From Pelecanus crispus (Eukaryota > Chordata > Aves > Pelecaniformes > Pelecanidae): a stretch of DNA of 64,000 bases. Below are positions 14,334 to 25,506 of this stretch, in pieces (the first letter of the stretch is position 1; every line of letters begins with the position of its first letter). Location: assembly GCF_030463565.1 (NCBI RefSeq), contig NC_134648.1:13991806-14055805 (forward strand), read 5' to 3'. Below the pieces are notes generated by a model. The model saw only the letters and a program-made list of their open reading frames with translations. It was not told the origin of the DNA and ran no database searches. Both the position numbers and the translations under genes were made by a program.

Positions 14334-16439
14334 GAAAAAGTGAAAAGTGAAAACATTTTCAAAATCTAATTTCTTTGACTATTCTCTTGCTTTACTTTGT
14401 GTGCTTCACACACTTTAAAGAAAATAAATCTTACTTCTTATAAATAAACCTTACTTCTTATTTCTCATAAACAAGAACAGTGGGACAATGTGTAGGTTGC
14501 ACATCTTGAAGGAAAAACGGGAGTGGACTTGGTTTCCCAGGGTCGGGCTTTCTTTTTCATTTACCAAACATGCTTCTCATGAATAGTACCCTTTTAAAAG
14601 GATCTGAACCATATTTTAAAGATTTAAACTGGGGGTTCCCTTACATCCATCGTCTCTGAATTTGACCTTACAGAATGTAAAAACCTCACGCTGAAGTGAA
14701 AGGTGTGTATCCTTTCTAATTATGAATCTTTCCAGCTACGGAAGAGACACGGGCACTTTGCACAAGCAAGAGTTTGGTAACAGCGTGTGGGACTCCCACT
14801 GCCCTCTGCACGAGCAGTGTCCGGGAGGGACGGCAGCGGGCGATTCTGGGGATTGAAAGTTCGGAGTGAGTGTTTCATGGGGGTCAGCCTGAGACATCTC
14901 ACAGGGAAAGATTTTCTGAGGCTGAATTTTGAAAAACTGTGTGCAGAGCGTTAAAATGCACAGGCTGAGGTGCTGGCAACGGGGATGGTGTGACCCATGG
15001 GACATTGGCAGAGCAGAGCAGGGTGCTGCCGCAGGACACCCCCGCCATGGCCACTTGCGGCGTTCAGCTGCTGCCTTGCCCCAGCCAGCTCCCAGGAAAA
15101 CTCCGGAAGAGAAACCGGTGTCCTGGGCTGGATCCCGAAGCCTCCCCTAGCGTGGGAATAGCATGCACGAGAGGATGCAGGGGCTGATTTACGTCACAGC
15201 ACTGCGTGTAAAACAACAAGTTACAAAAGGGCATTTTATAGAAAGGAAAAGAATACTAACCGAATATCAGAAGAATGTTTGTCTTCCTGCTTTTAACTTA
15301 ACATGGCTCTTTTTTTTTAGTTGCTCAGCTAAGATGACTGAATTTGTAGTAGCTGAAAATGCCAGAGAGTCATTAAAGTGAGCCTGAGAAAGTGCTGGGA
15401 GTCTGTCCCATGCTCCACAGCTCTTCTGAAATACACCACTATGCTTGCTATGGTAGGCACTTGAGACCAAAATACGAGTCAATGGCAGCACCGTTGCCTG
15501 CTATAAAAAAAAATTAGAGAAACACATCATTTTACAACAAACTGGTGTCAGACAATATATGTTATAAAATCATGCTATTGATAGATGTTAAAGGAAATGT
15601 CAAGTAAAAAAACCCAACAGATTATTTGCAGTCAAGACAAGCATTTGCTCTTCCCCAACCTTTTCTCTCCTTATCCTCTAATTCTCACTTTTTCCATTCA
15701 GCAAACTTCAAAAGTTAATCACTGACAGGAACAAACAGGTGAAACCTTCCTTCTGGCCTTGGAATAACCCAAAACTAAAAATGCTCGTGAGGGTTATTCC
15801 AGTGGAGGTCTGATGCCACCTAAAGTCTCCAACAAGTCTTGCAGTAGAATAAGTCATTTTCCCCCAGCATTCTCAAGCAGCAACAGCTCTGAAGTTATTA
15901 GTTATTTATAGTTCTTTGTGGCTACATTAAGCACAGCAGAAGTTTGCACTGTGAGAAAATTAGCTCAGTCATGCTGGGCTGGGTAAAAATCCAAATTTCT
16001 GTCATCCTCAGCCTGTAAGAAGCAGACGTCGTAACTCACTCCAGAATCAAAGCTCTGTAACAGAGAGCCTGTCTTTATTCCCCTGATGCTAAAACTAGCT
16101 TGGTAATGATGTTCCTTTATTTTTAACATTTGGAAACCATGTGACTGTACAAGGGAATCAGCTTCAGTAGATGGAAGAACAACGTATGCAAGACATTTTC
16201 CATGAATTATATTAAGCCCTGGTATTTAGGGGATACTGATATATATTTTAGAGTACCCTACTGAGCAAGGTTAATGACTTTATCATTACAGTTGGTGAAT
16301 AAGCCCATCAAAATGTATTGCAATAAAAATATGCTGTTGTCACAAAAACTTTGAAAAATACCTTGCTTTTACTAGACTTCCTTTGGAGCAAGTATTGATT
16401 GTTGGGGTGTTTTTACATCTGATTTCGTAGGATTTTTCT

Positions 16440-16480
16440 TTAGGATTTTTTTTTCAATTTTTTTTTTTTTTTTCTTTTTC
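16440..16480. repeat. Poly(T) tract
   Basis: T-rich low-complexity run with stretches of eight or more T separated by single C, A or G. It lies about 470 bp upstream of a DENND2B splice acceptor, too far to be its polypyrimidine tract. Confidence 0.7.
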
Positions 16481-16947
16481 ATTTTCCCTTGTTTGTGCAT
16501 TAGCGCTCAACATAAAAACATCATTATCATGTGTTGTTACTACTGACCTGGTTGTAACAGCCAAGAACTGAAATTGCTTTTCGATTTTAAGCATCATTCA
16601 AAGTGGCTGCTGTTGAGTGCTGTTGGGAATATTAAACCTCATCTTCTAGATCAAAGTGCCTCCTTACGGCTATAATGAAATGAATTGATTCTAGTATTTT
16701 ACCGTTAGTTTCAAGTCACCTAGAGGTGGGCACGAGAGGAGCTACCACACCACACAGTACAGAAGTGGTATGGACTGGAAGGGGACAAAGGCAGCCTGAA
16801 GTCAAAAGTGATATGTTAAAAGGCACCCAGGGAAACTGGAGCAGCCCCTTGGGCACTTGCATTTTAACACGCTAAGTTTATCAGCAGGTGGTAAGTATTG
16901 TGGATGAAGAACAAGCTCTGCTAACATGGTTGTTCCTCTCTCTCCAG

Positions 16948-17125
16948 CACCCTCTCGAGCTGCTCGCACGCCGTGGTGGCCCTACTGTACCCCTTCTCCT
17001 GGCAGCACACCTTCATTCCTGTTCTGCCCTCATCCATGATTGACATCGTGTGCTGCCCTACCCCCTTCCTGGTGGGACTGCTCTCCAGCTCTCTGCCCAA
17101 ACTGAAGGAGCTGCCTGTAGAGGAG
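16948..17125 (+). CDS. DENND2B: DENND2B exon: end of cDENN domain
   Basis: The acceptor CTCTCTCTCCAG precedes 16948. The first base completes a split serine codon, then 59 codons run from TLSSCSHAVVALLYPFSW to KLKELPVEE. The donor GTAGGA follows. This is the most conserved block of the cDENN fold, with the hydrophobic FIPVLPSSMIDIVCCPTPF segment. Confidence 0.95.
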
Positions 17126-20100
17126 GTAGGAGCTGGCACCGGAATCGTTTGCCTGGAGTAAAGCTGGCCTCACCCTGGAGAGGGCCTGCCATTCGCACAT
17201 AAATCCTCATCTTTAATTTTTAACCTGCCTCTTTGTTTCTTCTCTGCCTACTTCTCATGGGCAACTGCCTCTTGGTAGTTGTACTTGATAGCAGGTACTG
17301 CAGTACCTACTGCAGTAGTAGGTTTAGTCTTCTCTTTATTCTGCCCCTCTTCCCATACCTGGCACCTTGACAGAGAGAAGTGAACGTTAACCTGGTCAAC
17401 AAGGAAGTACAGTGTAAATACGCTGATTTGTTCTGATTTTGTCATACCTGGAACAAGAAGAGGAAGACATGAAGTGCCATCTGCTGTGACACCTATTAAT
17501 GCTAATGGAAGTTGTGCATGAAGCCATAGCCAGCAAGCCAGCACAGAAAATAAAACCTTTAAGGCTTTTTTTTTTTTTTTTTTTTACTTCTAAGACTTTT
17601 GTTAATACTATATTGGAAATCAAATAAGAGTTGCACTTCATCAGCTCTTCCAGTAAAATACCATAAAAATACTCAAGGCCACACTCTTCTCTCTTACTCC
17701 TATTAGTTTCCTGTCATTTTTCTATGAAATTTATGAAATTTTCTTTTCTTATGCTTACTTTCAAGGCTTTCTGTGCCTCTGGCCCATGTAAATCTCTACT
17801 CTGTTTTCCTCCCACTTTCCTAACATTGCTCTCCCACATCTTCCCAGCTCCGTCTCTCAGCTTTGCTGCTTTATTATCATTAATATTTCACACCCTTGCC
17901 CTTCAGAAGCCCTGCTGCCTCAAATGACACCGTTTTCTTTAAACCCCTCTGAAATGCTTTTCATCTGCATGTTAACAAAAAAGATTAGCAATAACTTGCT
18001 TAGGTTTAAGAAAAAAGACCTGCCTAACCCGTGCAGGTTTTTTTGCATATTAACCTAGTATGAGATCTGTTGTATCTAACTATGTTAAATTAGACTTTAA
18101 GCTCTAAAGAAAAACTTCATCTTCTTGTTTTATAAAGCACACAACCTGTTGTTCCACAGTAGCAATTTGATTCACATTGAGGCTTGGGACAATTCAGATG
18201 GTCTTTCGCTATTAAAAGGCAGACACAAATGAATGTTTTTGGTCTCTTCAGATATATTTCACTATAGTGTTTTCTTTTCTTTAGGCTTTGATGGTTAACC
18301 TGGGATCTGATCGATTCATCAGACAGGTAACGTACAGCTTGAAATGTTGCCATGCAGTCCAGCAAGCTGTTCACTCCTATAGTATGATTAAGTTTCTTTG
18401 ATTAGAGATATTTGGCAGGAATTGTGCAGTGGGAAAGAGATTAGGGAAAAAAAAGTGTTCCTTTTCTGTTTCACCTGCAAATAAGTAACTCAGGTATGCA
18501 AAAGGGATTGAGGCTGTGACTGTCAGACGAAATCAAGAACTGTATTCACAGTGCAAAGAAAACATCCAAAGATAATAACATCATGTAAGCAAGAAAACTC
18601 ACACTGTTGGAGGTGAAAAGGACAAAAATTGCAAAGAAAAGTTTCTGAGTGAGAGAGGAAAGGTGAGAAAGAGTTTAATGTGGTAGGAAAAGCAGGAGCC
18701 TTGTAAACAGGGAGATGAAGGATCACCATCTCCTGATAGTAATGTAGCACTGAATAACGTCAAAAATAACAGTCTGCAGGTTAGACGAGTAAACTTTCTT
18801 GTACGATTCCCTGGAAGATACCGTTGGTGAATAGTGGTTGCAGAGCTGAGATTCTTGTGTCTACTCGCTTTTGCTGAACAAGCATTAAATAAGATAGAAT
18901 CATAGAATCATTTAGGTTGGAAAAGACCTTTAAGATCATCGACAACAGCAGGGGGAAAGCCCAGAAAACAAGATATACTAGAATATAAATAAAAACAACT
19001 GTTGAGAACCAAAGAAGCTGCCTAAAACCAACTAGAACAGCTGTGTGTACATGGTAGCTAGGCTTTGCATGATGTGTATTTAGTTAAAAACAACTATTTG
19101 GACTCTTTGTCATGTAAAGAGCTGATTCCAAGTTTCTATATGTTTACCTTGCTTTTTGGATTATCATTCCTGACTTCAATCTCATTAAGAGTGACAAGAA
19201 ATTTTGTTTAGAAATACATGATAGTTGCACATCGATTTACATTATTTTGTTTATGTAGGCATAACAGTAGCAGATACAAAATGCTTTTCTTCTGAATTTT
19301 AAACCTTGCAAAAGTATTTGCTGTAGTTGCTGCACAGATTAATGTGATCTAAAGATTTTTTTTTTTTCCTCTGTCAGATGGATGATGAAGACACACTATT
19401 ACCTAGAAAATTGCAAGCCGCTCTGGAGCAGGCACTAGAGAGAAAGAATGAACTGATAAATCAGGATTCAGATAGTGATTCAGATGATGGTAAGTTCATT
19501 TGGAAACAGGGAGTTGTATAAATAAGCATGTAGTATTGTGACTTTCCACCCAGGAGAAAGAAAGATGGGTCTTTAGTACTCAAATACCTTTTGTGACATC
19601 AAAGATAGTCTCTGAACACACAGGGAATGGGACTGATAGCATCAACCCACAGTAATACATTGTCAGCAGTCTATTTAATTTCTTTGTAAATGACTTGCAC
19701 TCCCATGAGTACCTCTAAACCTTTACTCAGGCAGAGGCTTGCAGTTAACCTGGCCCTAATTCAATCCAGATAACTATACATGCTTCGGGGTGTGTCTGAG
19801 TTTGGAGTTGCTCTCGGTGCTGAGTATATTCAGGGGAGAGAAGCAGGTACCTCCAGAAAATAGTTTCAGTGCAAGAGGGGCTGAGTTGCCTCTGAAGGTT
19901 CATATTTCTCTCCAGCAATTATAAAAACATCCCAGGGTGAATTTAAATGCCTGTGGTTAAAAGGTATGAAACAGGCCCCTATTTCTACTCATCTGTGTTA
20001 CGTATGTAAAACTATTTTAACATCTCAGAAATTATGAAAACCCAAATTCTGCAACGTACACTTTTTGATCAGTTCTTGGTAAAGGCAAATTTTAATTCTG

Positions 20101-22266
20101 AGTCATTCAGAAGCTTCTCAAGAAAACTTACTCAAGAGTTAAAATATGAGGTATAATTCTGATGAAGCACCCACAAAATTTTTAATTTTCTGAGCTGTGT
20201 CCTGAGGTTTTGTATTTCTCATTGACTCTTGGTTATGAAACACCAGTTATGTACACCGGCACCCCTGAGTGTGAAGCTGTTACCCTTTTCCCTAGCTGAG
20301 GTATATCCAGGGCTGCAAGGAGCCGGTGCCACTCCTTTCGGTCCTTTGCACGGCGTCAGTACACCGCCAGATGACAGTACCTGGCCCCGTGTGGGTGATG
20401 ATGTGGAGAGCTCCGGTAGCAGCTGATTTTGGTGTCTTATTGCCGCCTTATTTTGCAGAATGTAACACCCTGAATGGATTAGTGTCTGAGGTTTTTATCC
20501 GATTCTTTGTGGAGACAGTTGGCCATTATTCCCTGTTCCTAACCCAGAATGAAAAAGGAGAGCGTGCCTTCCAAAGGGAGGCTTTCCGTAAATCTGTGGC
20601 CTCCAAGAGCATCCGCCGCTTCTTGGAAGTTTTCATGGAATCCCAAATGTTTGCTGGCTTCATCCAGGACAGAGAGCTGAGAAAATGCAGGGCAAAAGGT
20701 AAGGGTGGGTTTCTTCCCTGCCAGGCGGGTTACTTGTGCTCCGCACAGGTCCCGCGGCCGGCGTCTCGGTCTACTGCCAGAGCTCAGCGAATTCCGTAGG
20801 GCTGACAGATCTCCCGAAACACACCGTCCGCTGCTTGTGGGCCTAGAGCGGAGCCACGGCGGTGATAATACACAGGCTTTAACCAGACGCATACTCGCAT
20901 CCCAGCGCCTTAAATCACTCCAAGGCCAAACTGGGAACGATCCCGCGAAGGGCGCTGCCCGTCCCTGACGGGAAACCGCCCCAGAGGCTGCCTGCCAGTG
21001 CGCGCGGGGCAAAGCGCCACGGCATTCCTAAGACAAAACCCAAAAAGGTTGATTTAAATTTGGGTGCCTGGGGGCGGCCCTCCAGGCCGGCCCCGCTGCG
21101 GGGCGCGGGGCTCCCGCTCCCGCTCCCGCCTGGGGGCCGCCGCGAGGCGGGGCGGGGCGGCCGCGCGTGCGCCTGCGCCTGCGCTGCAGCGCCGCCTGCG
21201 GGAGCTGCGCGGGGAGCGGCCCCACGGCCCCGGCGCGCGGGACGGTGAGCGGGGCGGGCGGCGCGGCGCGGCCCGGCCCGGCCCGGCCCGGCCCAGCCCA
21301 GCCCAGCCCAGCCCAGCCCGGCGGCCCGGGGCGCTCCGGCCCTGCTGCTGGGGCGGGCCCACCCCACCGGCCGGGCTGCAGCCGCGGAGCAGGGCGGCGC
21401 TGCGAGGCGGCGGCGCAGAGCGCGGCCGCTCTGAGCCCCGGCGGGGCGGGCGGCTGGGCCGGCAAGGGCCGCCCTGCCCTCAGGGGTGCTGCGGGGCCGG
21501 CGAGGGCCGCCCTCCCCCCTGCCTTTTGCCCCCTACCCCCCCGGAATCCTTTCCCCTTCCCGTCAGGTCTGGGGCTCGCCGTGCCTGTCCTGGTGCCGCG
21601 TGACACTGAACAGCCCCTTACCGGCGGTGGCATTTTATAGTGTTGCAAAGGACTGTAAAAGTGAAAAGTTGAGAGTGCGCAGGCCGGGGGGAAATGGGTT
21701 CAGCCTGACGCAGCTCATGCCGGCTCCGTTTGCTCCCCTCTTCCACAGGTCTCTTCGAGCAGAGGGTTGAACAGTATTTGGAAGAGCTTCCAGACACGGA
21801 ACAAAGTGGAGTAAACAAGTTTCTGCGAGGCCTTGGTGAGGAAAATCCTTACAAGTATTTCTGAAACGAGTTTTCATGTCTTTATTTTAAAAAAGCCTTA
21901 CTTGAGGTGAAATCGGATAGTCGAGCGGTTTCAATGTGATAGGAAGTATGAAAACAACGAAAGCATACTTACAGCTGACAAAGCCAGATTTAATTATGGT
22001 CCTTGTTAACACTTTCATTTTCACTTGGGGAGGGGGAACCAAGCCATAATCGAGGAGAAAAGGAAGGCAGCTGACCGCTCAGGATTCTGTTAGTTGGCTG
22101 TCCCTGCTGGTACCAAGTAGAAGGGTTACTCTGCAGCAATTGCATTACAAATTAGACCCATTTGCTAAGTAGCCTTTGATTGCCCTTGGCTTTTCAGTGT
22201 ATCCTAGAGACTGACGGTGTGCTTTCTTTAGGAAACAAAATGAAGTTCCTTCACAAGAAGAACTGA
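16948..22266 (+). CDS. DENND2B: DENND2B (ST5), C-terminal part, six exons
   Basis: DENN-domain protein 2B is a guanine-nucleotide exchange factor for a Rab GTPase (Rab13 in mammals) acting at the plasma membrane; short forms were first described as suppressor of tumorigenicity 5. The coding exons in this window are 16948-17125, 18285-18326, 19378-19489, 20459-20698, 21749-21835 and 22232-22266. Joined, they give 230 residues and a TGA, with every junction in phase and canonical AG/GT sites. The product covers the end of the central DENN domain (VALLYPFSWQHTFIPVLP, FLVGLLSSSLP), an acidic linker (QDSDSDSDD), and the downstream dDENN region (VRFF-like FIRFFVETVGHYSLFL, REAFRKSVASKS, FLRGLGNKMKFL). 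The N-terminal exons are outside the window. The identity rests on near-complete agreement with the remembered vertebrate DENND2 family C-terminus; 2B rather than 2A/2C is supported by the C-terminal wording and by the RPL27A and TRIM66 neighbours. Confidence 0.95.
18285..18326 (+). CDS. DENND2B: DENND2B 42-bp micro-exon
   Basis: A 14-codon exon (ALMVNLGSDRFIRQ) lies between a CTTTCTTTAG acceptor and a GTAACG donor. It is in phase 0 on both sides and connects directly to the next exon (MDDEDTLLPRK). It is short enough to be missed by automatic gene finders, but the family sequence demands it. Confidence 0.93.
18894..18942 (-). mobile_element. CR1 3' tail fragment
   Basis: ATAGAATCATAGAATCATTT followed by GGTTGGAAAAGACCTTTAAG is the reverse complement of a CR1 3' end. 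Only the last about 50 bp are present, in a DENND2B intron. Confidence 0.85.
19378..19489 (+). CDS. DENND2B: DENND2B exon: acidic linker
   Basis: The exon encodes MDDEDTLLPRKLQAALEQAL and continues to an acidic serine/aspartate run (NQDSDSDSDD). The acceptor is a T-rich tract ending CTGTCAG; the donor is GTAAGT. It ends one base into the Glu codon completed by the next exon. The acidic serine run looks like a casein-kinase-2-type substrate stretch (inference). Confidence 0.95.
20459..20698 (+). CDS. DENND2B: DENND2B exon: dDENN domain
   Basis: Eighty residues from ECNTLNGLVSEVFIRFFVET to FIQDRELRKCRAK, in the frame set by the upstream exon. The acceptor is TTATTTTGCAG and the donor GTAAGG. 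It carries the hallmark FIRFFVETVGHYSLFL and FLEVFMESQMFAGFI segments of the downstream DENN module. Confidence 0.96.
21050..21560. promoter_or_regulatory. CpG island inside the penultimate DENND2B introns
   Basis: About 500 bp of very GC-rich, CpG-dense DNA lies between the dDENN exon and the next coding exon. It contains GC boxes (GGGGCGGGGC), an NRF1-like GCGCGTGCGC at 21163-21172 followed by repeats of CCTGCG, and a strong splice-donor-like GACG|GTGAGC at about 21241-21250. CpG islands of this density normally mark promoters, yet the gene's own 5' end is far upstream. It may drive an internal or antisense transcript. Intronic GC-rich filler is the alternative. Confidence 0.7.
21271..21320. 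repeat. Pentamer tandem array (GCCCG/GCCCA)x10
   Basis: Ten uninterrupted 5-bp units: four GCCCG, five GCCCA, one GCCCG. The unit-variant blocks indicate slippage expansion of both versions. The array sits just downstream of the GTGAGC donor-like site in the intronic CpG island. Confidence 0.95.
21749..21835 (+). CDS. DENND2B: DENND2B exon: C-terminal helix
   Basis: The exon encodes LFEQRVEQYLEELPDTEQSG and then VNKFLRGL, with acceptor TCTTCCACAG and donor GTGAGG. Both junctions split a Gly codon. The segment is highly conserved in DENND2 proteins. Confidence 0.95.
22232..22266 (+). CDS. DENND2B: DENND2B last coding exon and stop
   Basis: The acceptor GCTTTCTTTAG is followed by codons for GNKMKFLHKKN and a TGA at 22264-22266. 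This basic C-terminus is typical of DENND2 proteins. The 3'UTR continues without an obvious further intron to the poly(A) signal near 22.99 kb. Confidence 0.95.
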
Positions 22267-23015
22267 CTCCTTTCTGCTGAAATACCAACCCAAAGACTAT
22301 AAATGACACTGCCTGTGAGACACCAGCAGCGTTTCAGAGTGTGATGCGGGAGGAGAGCGGAGCAGGCTGACTGCAGCTTTAAGTGACGACCAATGCTGTT
22401 AGACAGTGTGCCAGATGATGGCTCCTCTATGTATCTGGATAGAATTTGTACATAACGTGCTGTAAGCTTTTGTAACTGATTTTGTAATGAGCAAGGACAA
22501 CTGTGGTAAATATTTGTATATTCCTGAGAATAACAGGTGCTTTTTTTTTTCTTTAGTATGAATTGAGTTATGCTTGGTGCAAAAATGAATAGCTGATTAT
22601 GTGCAGCTGACTGTCTCAGCAGAACCACTGACTTCATGGGATGTTTGTGAGAGCTACACTGATGCCTGAATACTGCGGGGTGAATGAACTCGGGTACGTG
22701 GGAGAGGTTGTACACACGGGGGCTGCTTTTATGTGGCGGAGTTGTTTGGGGTTTTTTTTTTTCCTTATAATTAATTTTAAAAGAAAGAAATAACAAAGTA
22801 ACTTGATAATAAGGTACTTGGTTCACAATACAAAACTTCCACTTGGTTTGGACTCTGGTCAGTAAACTACTTGTAATCCATTCTGCACTAAGACTGCTAA
22901 ACCTGAGGAGATCTCAGTTCTTTGACATGCAAGCTGCAACGAGTAGGTACAGTACATCCTTTCCTAATGTATGTATGTATGGTTTCTAATAAACTCTGTA
23001 AATATACTTGTTTGT
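22267..23015 (+). other. DENND2B: DENND2B 3'UTR with poly(A) signal
   Basis: About 740 bp follow the stop codon. A canonical AATAAA lies at 22988-22993, after ATGTATGTATGG, and TGTTTGTTTAT-type GU-rich sequence follows at about 23010. Cleavage is therefore expected near 23005-23015. T-rich runs at about 22541 and 22750 lie inside the UTR. Confidence 0.7.
22988..22993 (+). terminator. Poly(A) signal of DENND2B
   Basis: Canonical AATAAA hexamer with a downstream GU-rich stretch, 722 bp after the DENND2B stop codon. Confidence 0.75.
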
Positions 23016-24950
23016 TTATATTCATTGCAAACCTCTGCAGTTTCTGATGTTGACTAGGTACAAACCCAGTAACTTTCCTGTGATTTTTAATGAATTTGTA
23101 ATTAAAATATAAAATGGTTGTTATGAACCTGTCTCTTAGTAGGTTTGCTATTTCATGACATGTGGTTTGATTTTTCGTCAATGTCTTTCACTAGGGCTGA
23201 GACAAGGCATTTTATATCCCTGTTCTGTTAATTCTATCCTAACGGAAGCATCTCATAATTTTTTTTTTTTTTTTCCTTGCATGGGTTAGCAGGAAATCAC
23301 TTTTTGTCATTGTATCATAGATACTGATCCCGACCTGTGGTATTTTCAGGTTGGTTTTGTGCTACCTTGGTTAGATGATCGGAGTACAATATGAGCAGCT
23401 TCTAGCAGACAGCCTTTGCCTAAATTTAGGATGAGCTGATCGCCTACGTTTCATGAGAGTCTGCTTTTCTTTTCCATTAATTGAGGTCTGTTTAGGTGGT
23501 GTTTCCATTTCAGCGAAGGCTCTTCAGCAGGACAGGAATGGTTAGCTTGCCGTGCCCCTCTGCACAGCTGTGAATGTTGCCCCAGTACCACATTCATCTT
23601 TGATCCGGTAACTAAATCCTGTTGAGAGTCTGTAAGTTTTCCCTTAGCCTGAAGAAGAAAATATAAAATACTTCAATATATTTGCAAGTTTGACAGCTAA
23701 CGAAAATTAGCTACAGCTTCTTACCATAAAACCCCCCCCAAACCTAAGCACTGTGTTTTTCTTCATTTGCAGGGTAATTTCTTTAGATTGGCTTTGAGGC
23801 TTGCGCAGTTCCTAACCTGACAGTGGTTCTGGTTTGCTATCAGCCTCATAGAACAAAATCGAGGGATTATTCACTAAAAAGGTGAAGTCATTTCCTTTTT
23901 TTCTTAACCTCCCTCACACTCATGTATATACAAAAGCTTAAGTGTACATGAAATGTCTGTAAAATATCAAGTGCTTTTGATTCAATGGAAATGTAATCAC
24001 AAATGTTAATTCCCATCAGTTTTACTCTATAATACGCTCTAAGTTCCAGAATGACTTCTAGATGTAGTTCTTCAGAGTGGAAGGAGTAATTTCACTTGTA
24101 CAGGTGGATTCTGGCTCTTAGGAACAACAGCTGTTAGTAAATATATGGGGAAATATATTTCTTAAGGAATATATCTCTTAAGAAAATGATGGATAAAACA
24201 TCATCAGCTGAAGGAAGTGCTGCAGAGAAGAGTTGCTACAAAGGCAAGAAAAATCTATGGAATCCTGATGTACAAGGATGCAGTGCTGTAAACCCCATCT
24301 CCCACACCAAAGCTGTTTTCCTCCACCTGCACTTTAAAAACCTAAGTAGAAAGCTTTTAAACGTTATATTGCCCACCAACATGTTCCAGTTTTTGTAACA
24401 TGAATCAGAGGAGACTACCAGACAAGGTGAGGTCACATTTCATAAAAATTTGTAGGTGCCTTCTTGATACTCAAGTTATGGCTATGTAAACCAATCCTAG
24501 TGTTATCAGGAGCTCTGTGTTTGAACGGGTCAGATGAACGACAAATAGGAAGCGTATTATTTTGCCTTCTATATTCGTTGTTAAAACTAATGGTGCTCCT
24601 AAGCATGGAACGTTACTAGTGCATTATTTAACTGAGAAGGAAATCCTGAAGAGAAATAAATCCAGTACCGGGATCCGTGTTTTAAATTGGTAAAAGATTT
24701 GTTTAAAGTCTTATGGTATAGAATACAAGCTTGAGAAACAGTAACTCTCCAAGAGTTGTTACTGTAGTGTGGCAGATGGTTGTGTTTAAGTACATAGTAT
24801 TTATTTTTCCCAGTGTTGTCGATAATAAAGTGACGGAGCTTGCAAATTTTCTTAAATTCTGCTCAAAATCCTACTTCTGCTACAGACCACAGAGGGAAGG
24901 GAAAGTAAGTTGTGTCTGTAACTAAGATGGAGCAGCACTTAAGGCTGCCT
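23016..24950. other. Intergenic DENND2B-RPL27A
   Basis: About 1.9 kb of AT-rich sequence lies between the DENND2B poly(A) site and the RPL27A CpG island. I see a poly(T) run at about 23260 and short AT palindromes near 24160-24185, but no exon, RNA gene or repeat I can name. Confidence 0.6.
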
Positions 24951-25390
24951 GCCTGCTAAGTTCGGCCCGCTGCTAAGGGCTGCTGCTCAGAGCTGCCCCC
25001 GTTCCGCCGCCGGGGCGGGCGGGCGCGGGGAGGGCCCGGCGGGGAGCTGCAGCAGGTGGCTGGTGCGGCGGCGGCAGCAGCCCAGGGACCGGCGTCTCCC
25101 CTCTGGTAGCCGCGGGCGACCGGCGAGCTGTGCCGGCGCTGCGGCCTCAGCGACCGCGCTGCGCGGCGCAGCACCGCGCTTCCGGACTGCTGACGCTTCA
25201 GAAACCGCCCGAAGCGCAAGCCGGCCCGTCCTGACCGGCTGCCGGCGCCCACCTGGCCCGGGCGGCTCCGCTCGCCTCTCACCCGGCGCCGTTCCCGCTC
25301 CCCGCCGAGCCCGGCCCGGCCCGGCCCCGCCCCGCCCCGCAGCCGCCAGCGCGGCTCCGGCGGGTAACGGCCGCCCCGCCGCGCGGCCGA

Positions 25391-25500
25391 TCTCGCGAGA
25401 CTGAGCCCCCGCTCCGGATGCCCCGGCGAAGCCTCGCGAGAGCTTGGCGCCGCGCGGCCCCAGCCCCGCCCCCGCTCTGCCTTTCCCCGCTCTCGCGAGC
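25391..25500. promoter_or_regulatory. Three TCTCGCGAGA-type elements
   Basis: A perfect palindrome TCTCGCGAGA lies at 25391-25400, a CTCGCGAGA at 25433-25441 and a TCTCGCGAGC at 25491-25500, all within about 120 bp upstream of the inferred RPL27A start site. This motif is a known activating element of TATA-less CpG promoters. Three copies in one promoter suggest it is a main driver here (inference). Confidence 0.75.
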
Positions 25501-25506
25501 GCTGCG

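Larger units (their letters stand above)
1..16947 (+). other. Long non-coding stretch, read as a DENND2B intron
   Basis: I found no coding exon here on either strand. The first DENND2B exon in the window (from 16948) begins in the middle of the cDENN domain, so the left part of the gene lies upstream and this stretch should be its intron. I looked specifically for the exon that would end with the conserved cDENN strand before the split serine codon and did not see it. The stretch holds a CR1 tail at 9570, a larger CR1 copy at 13.84-14.33 kb, an AT-rich patch near 7.9 kb, a strong hairpin at 8.26-8.33 kb and a poly(T) run near 16.45 kb. Open frames of 60-206 codons occur but have no recognisable product. 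Intron status is inferred. Confidence 0.6.

Noticed and set aside
21028-21648. Open frames of 150-206 codons on both strands in the intronic CpG island
   Set aside because: Composition artefacts of GC-rich DNA. Repetitive GWAGPGRAGP-like translations come from the pentamer array.
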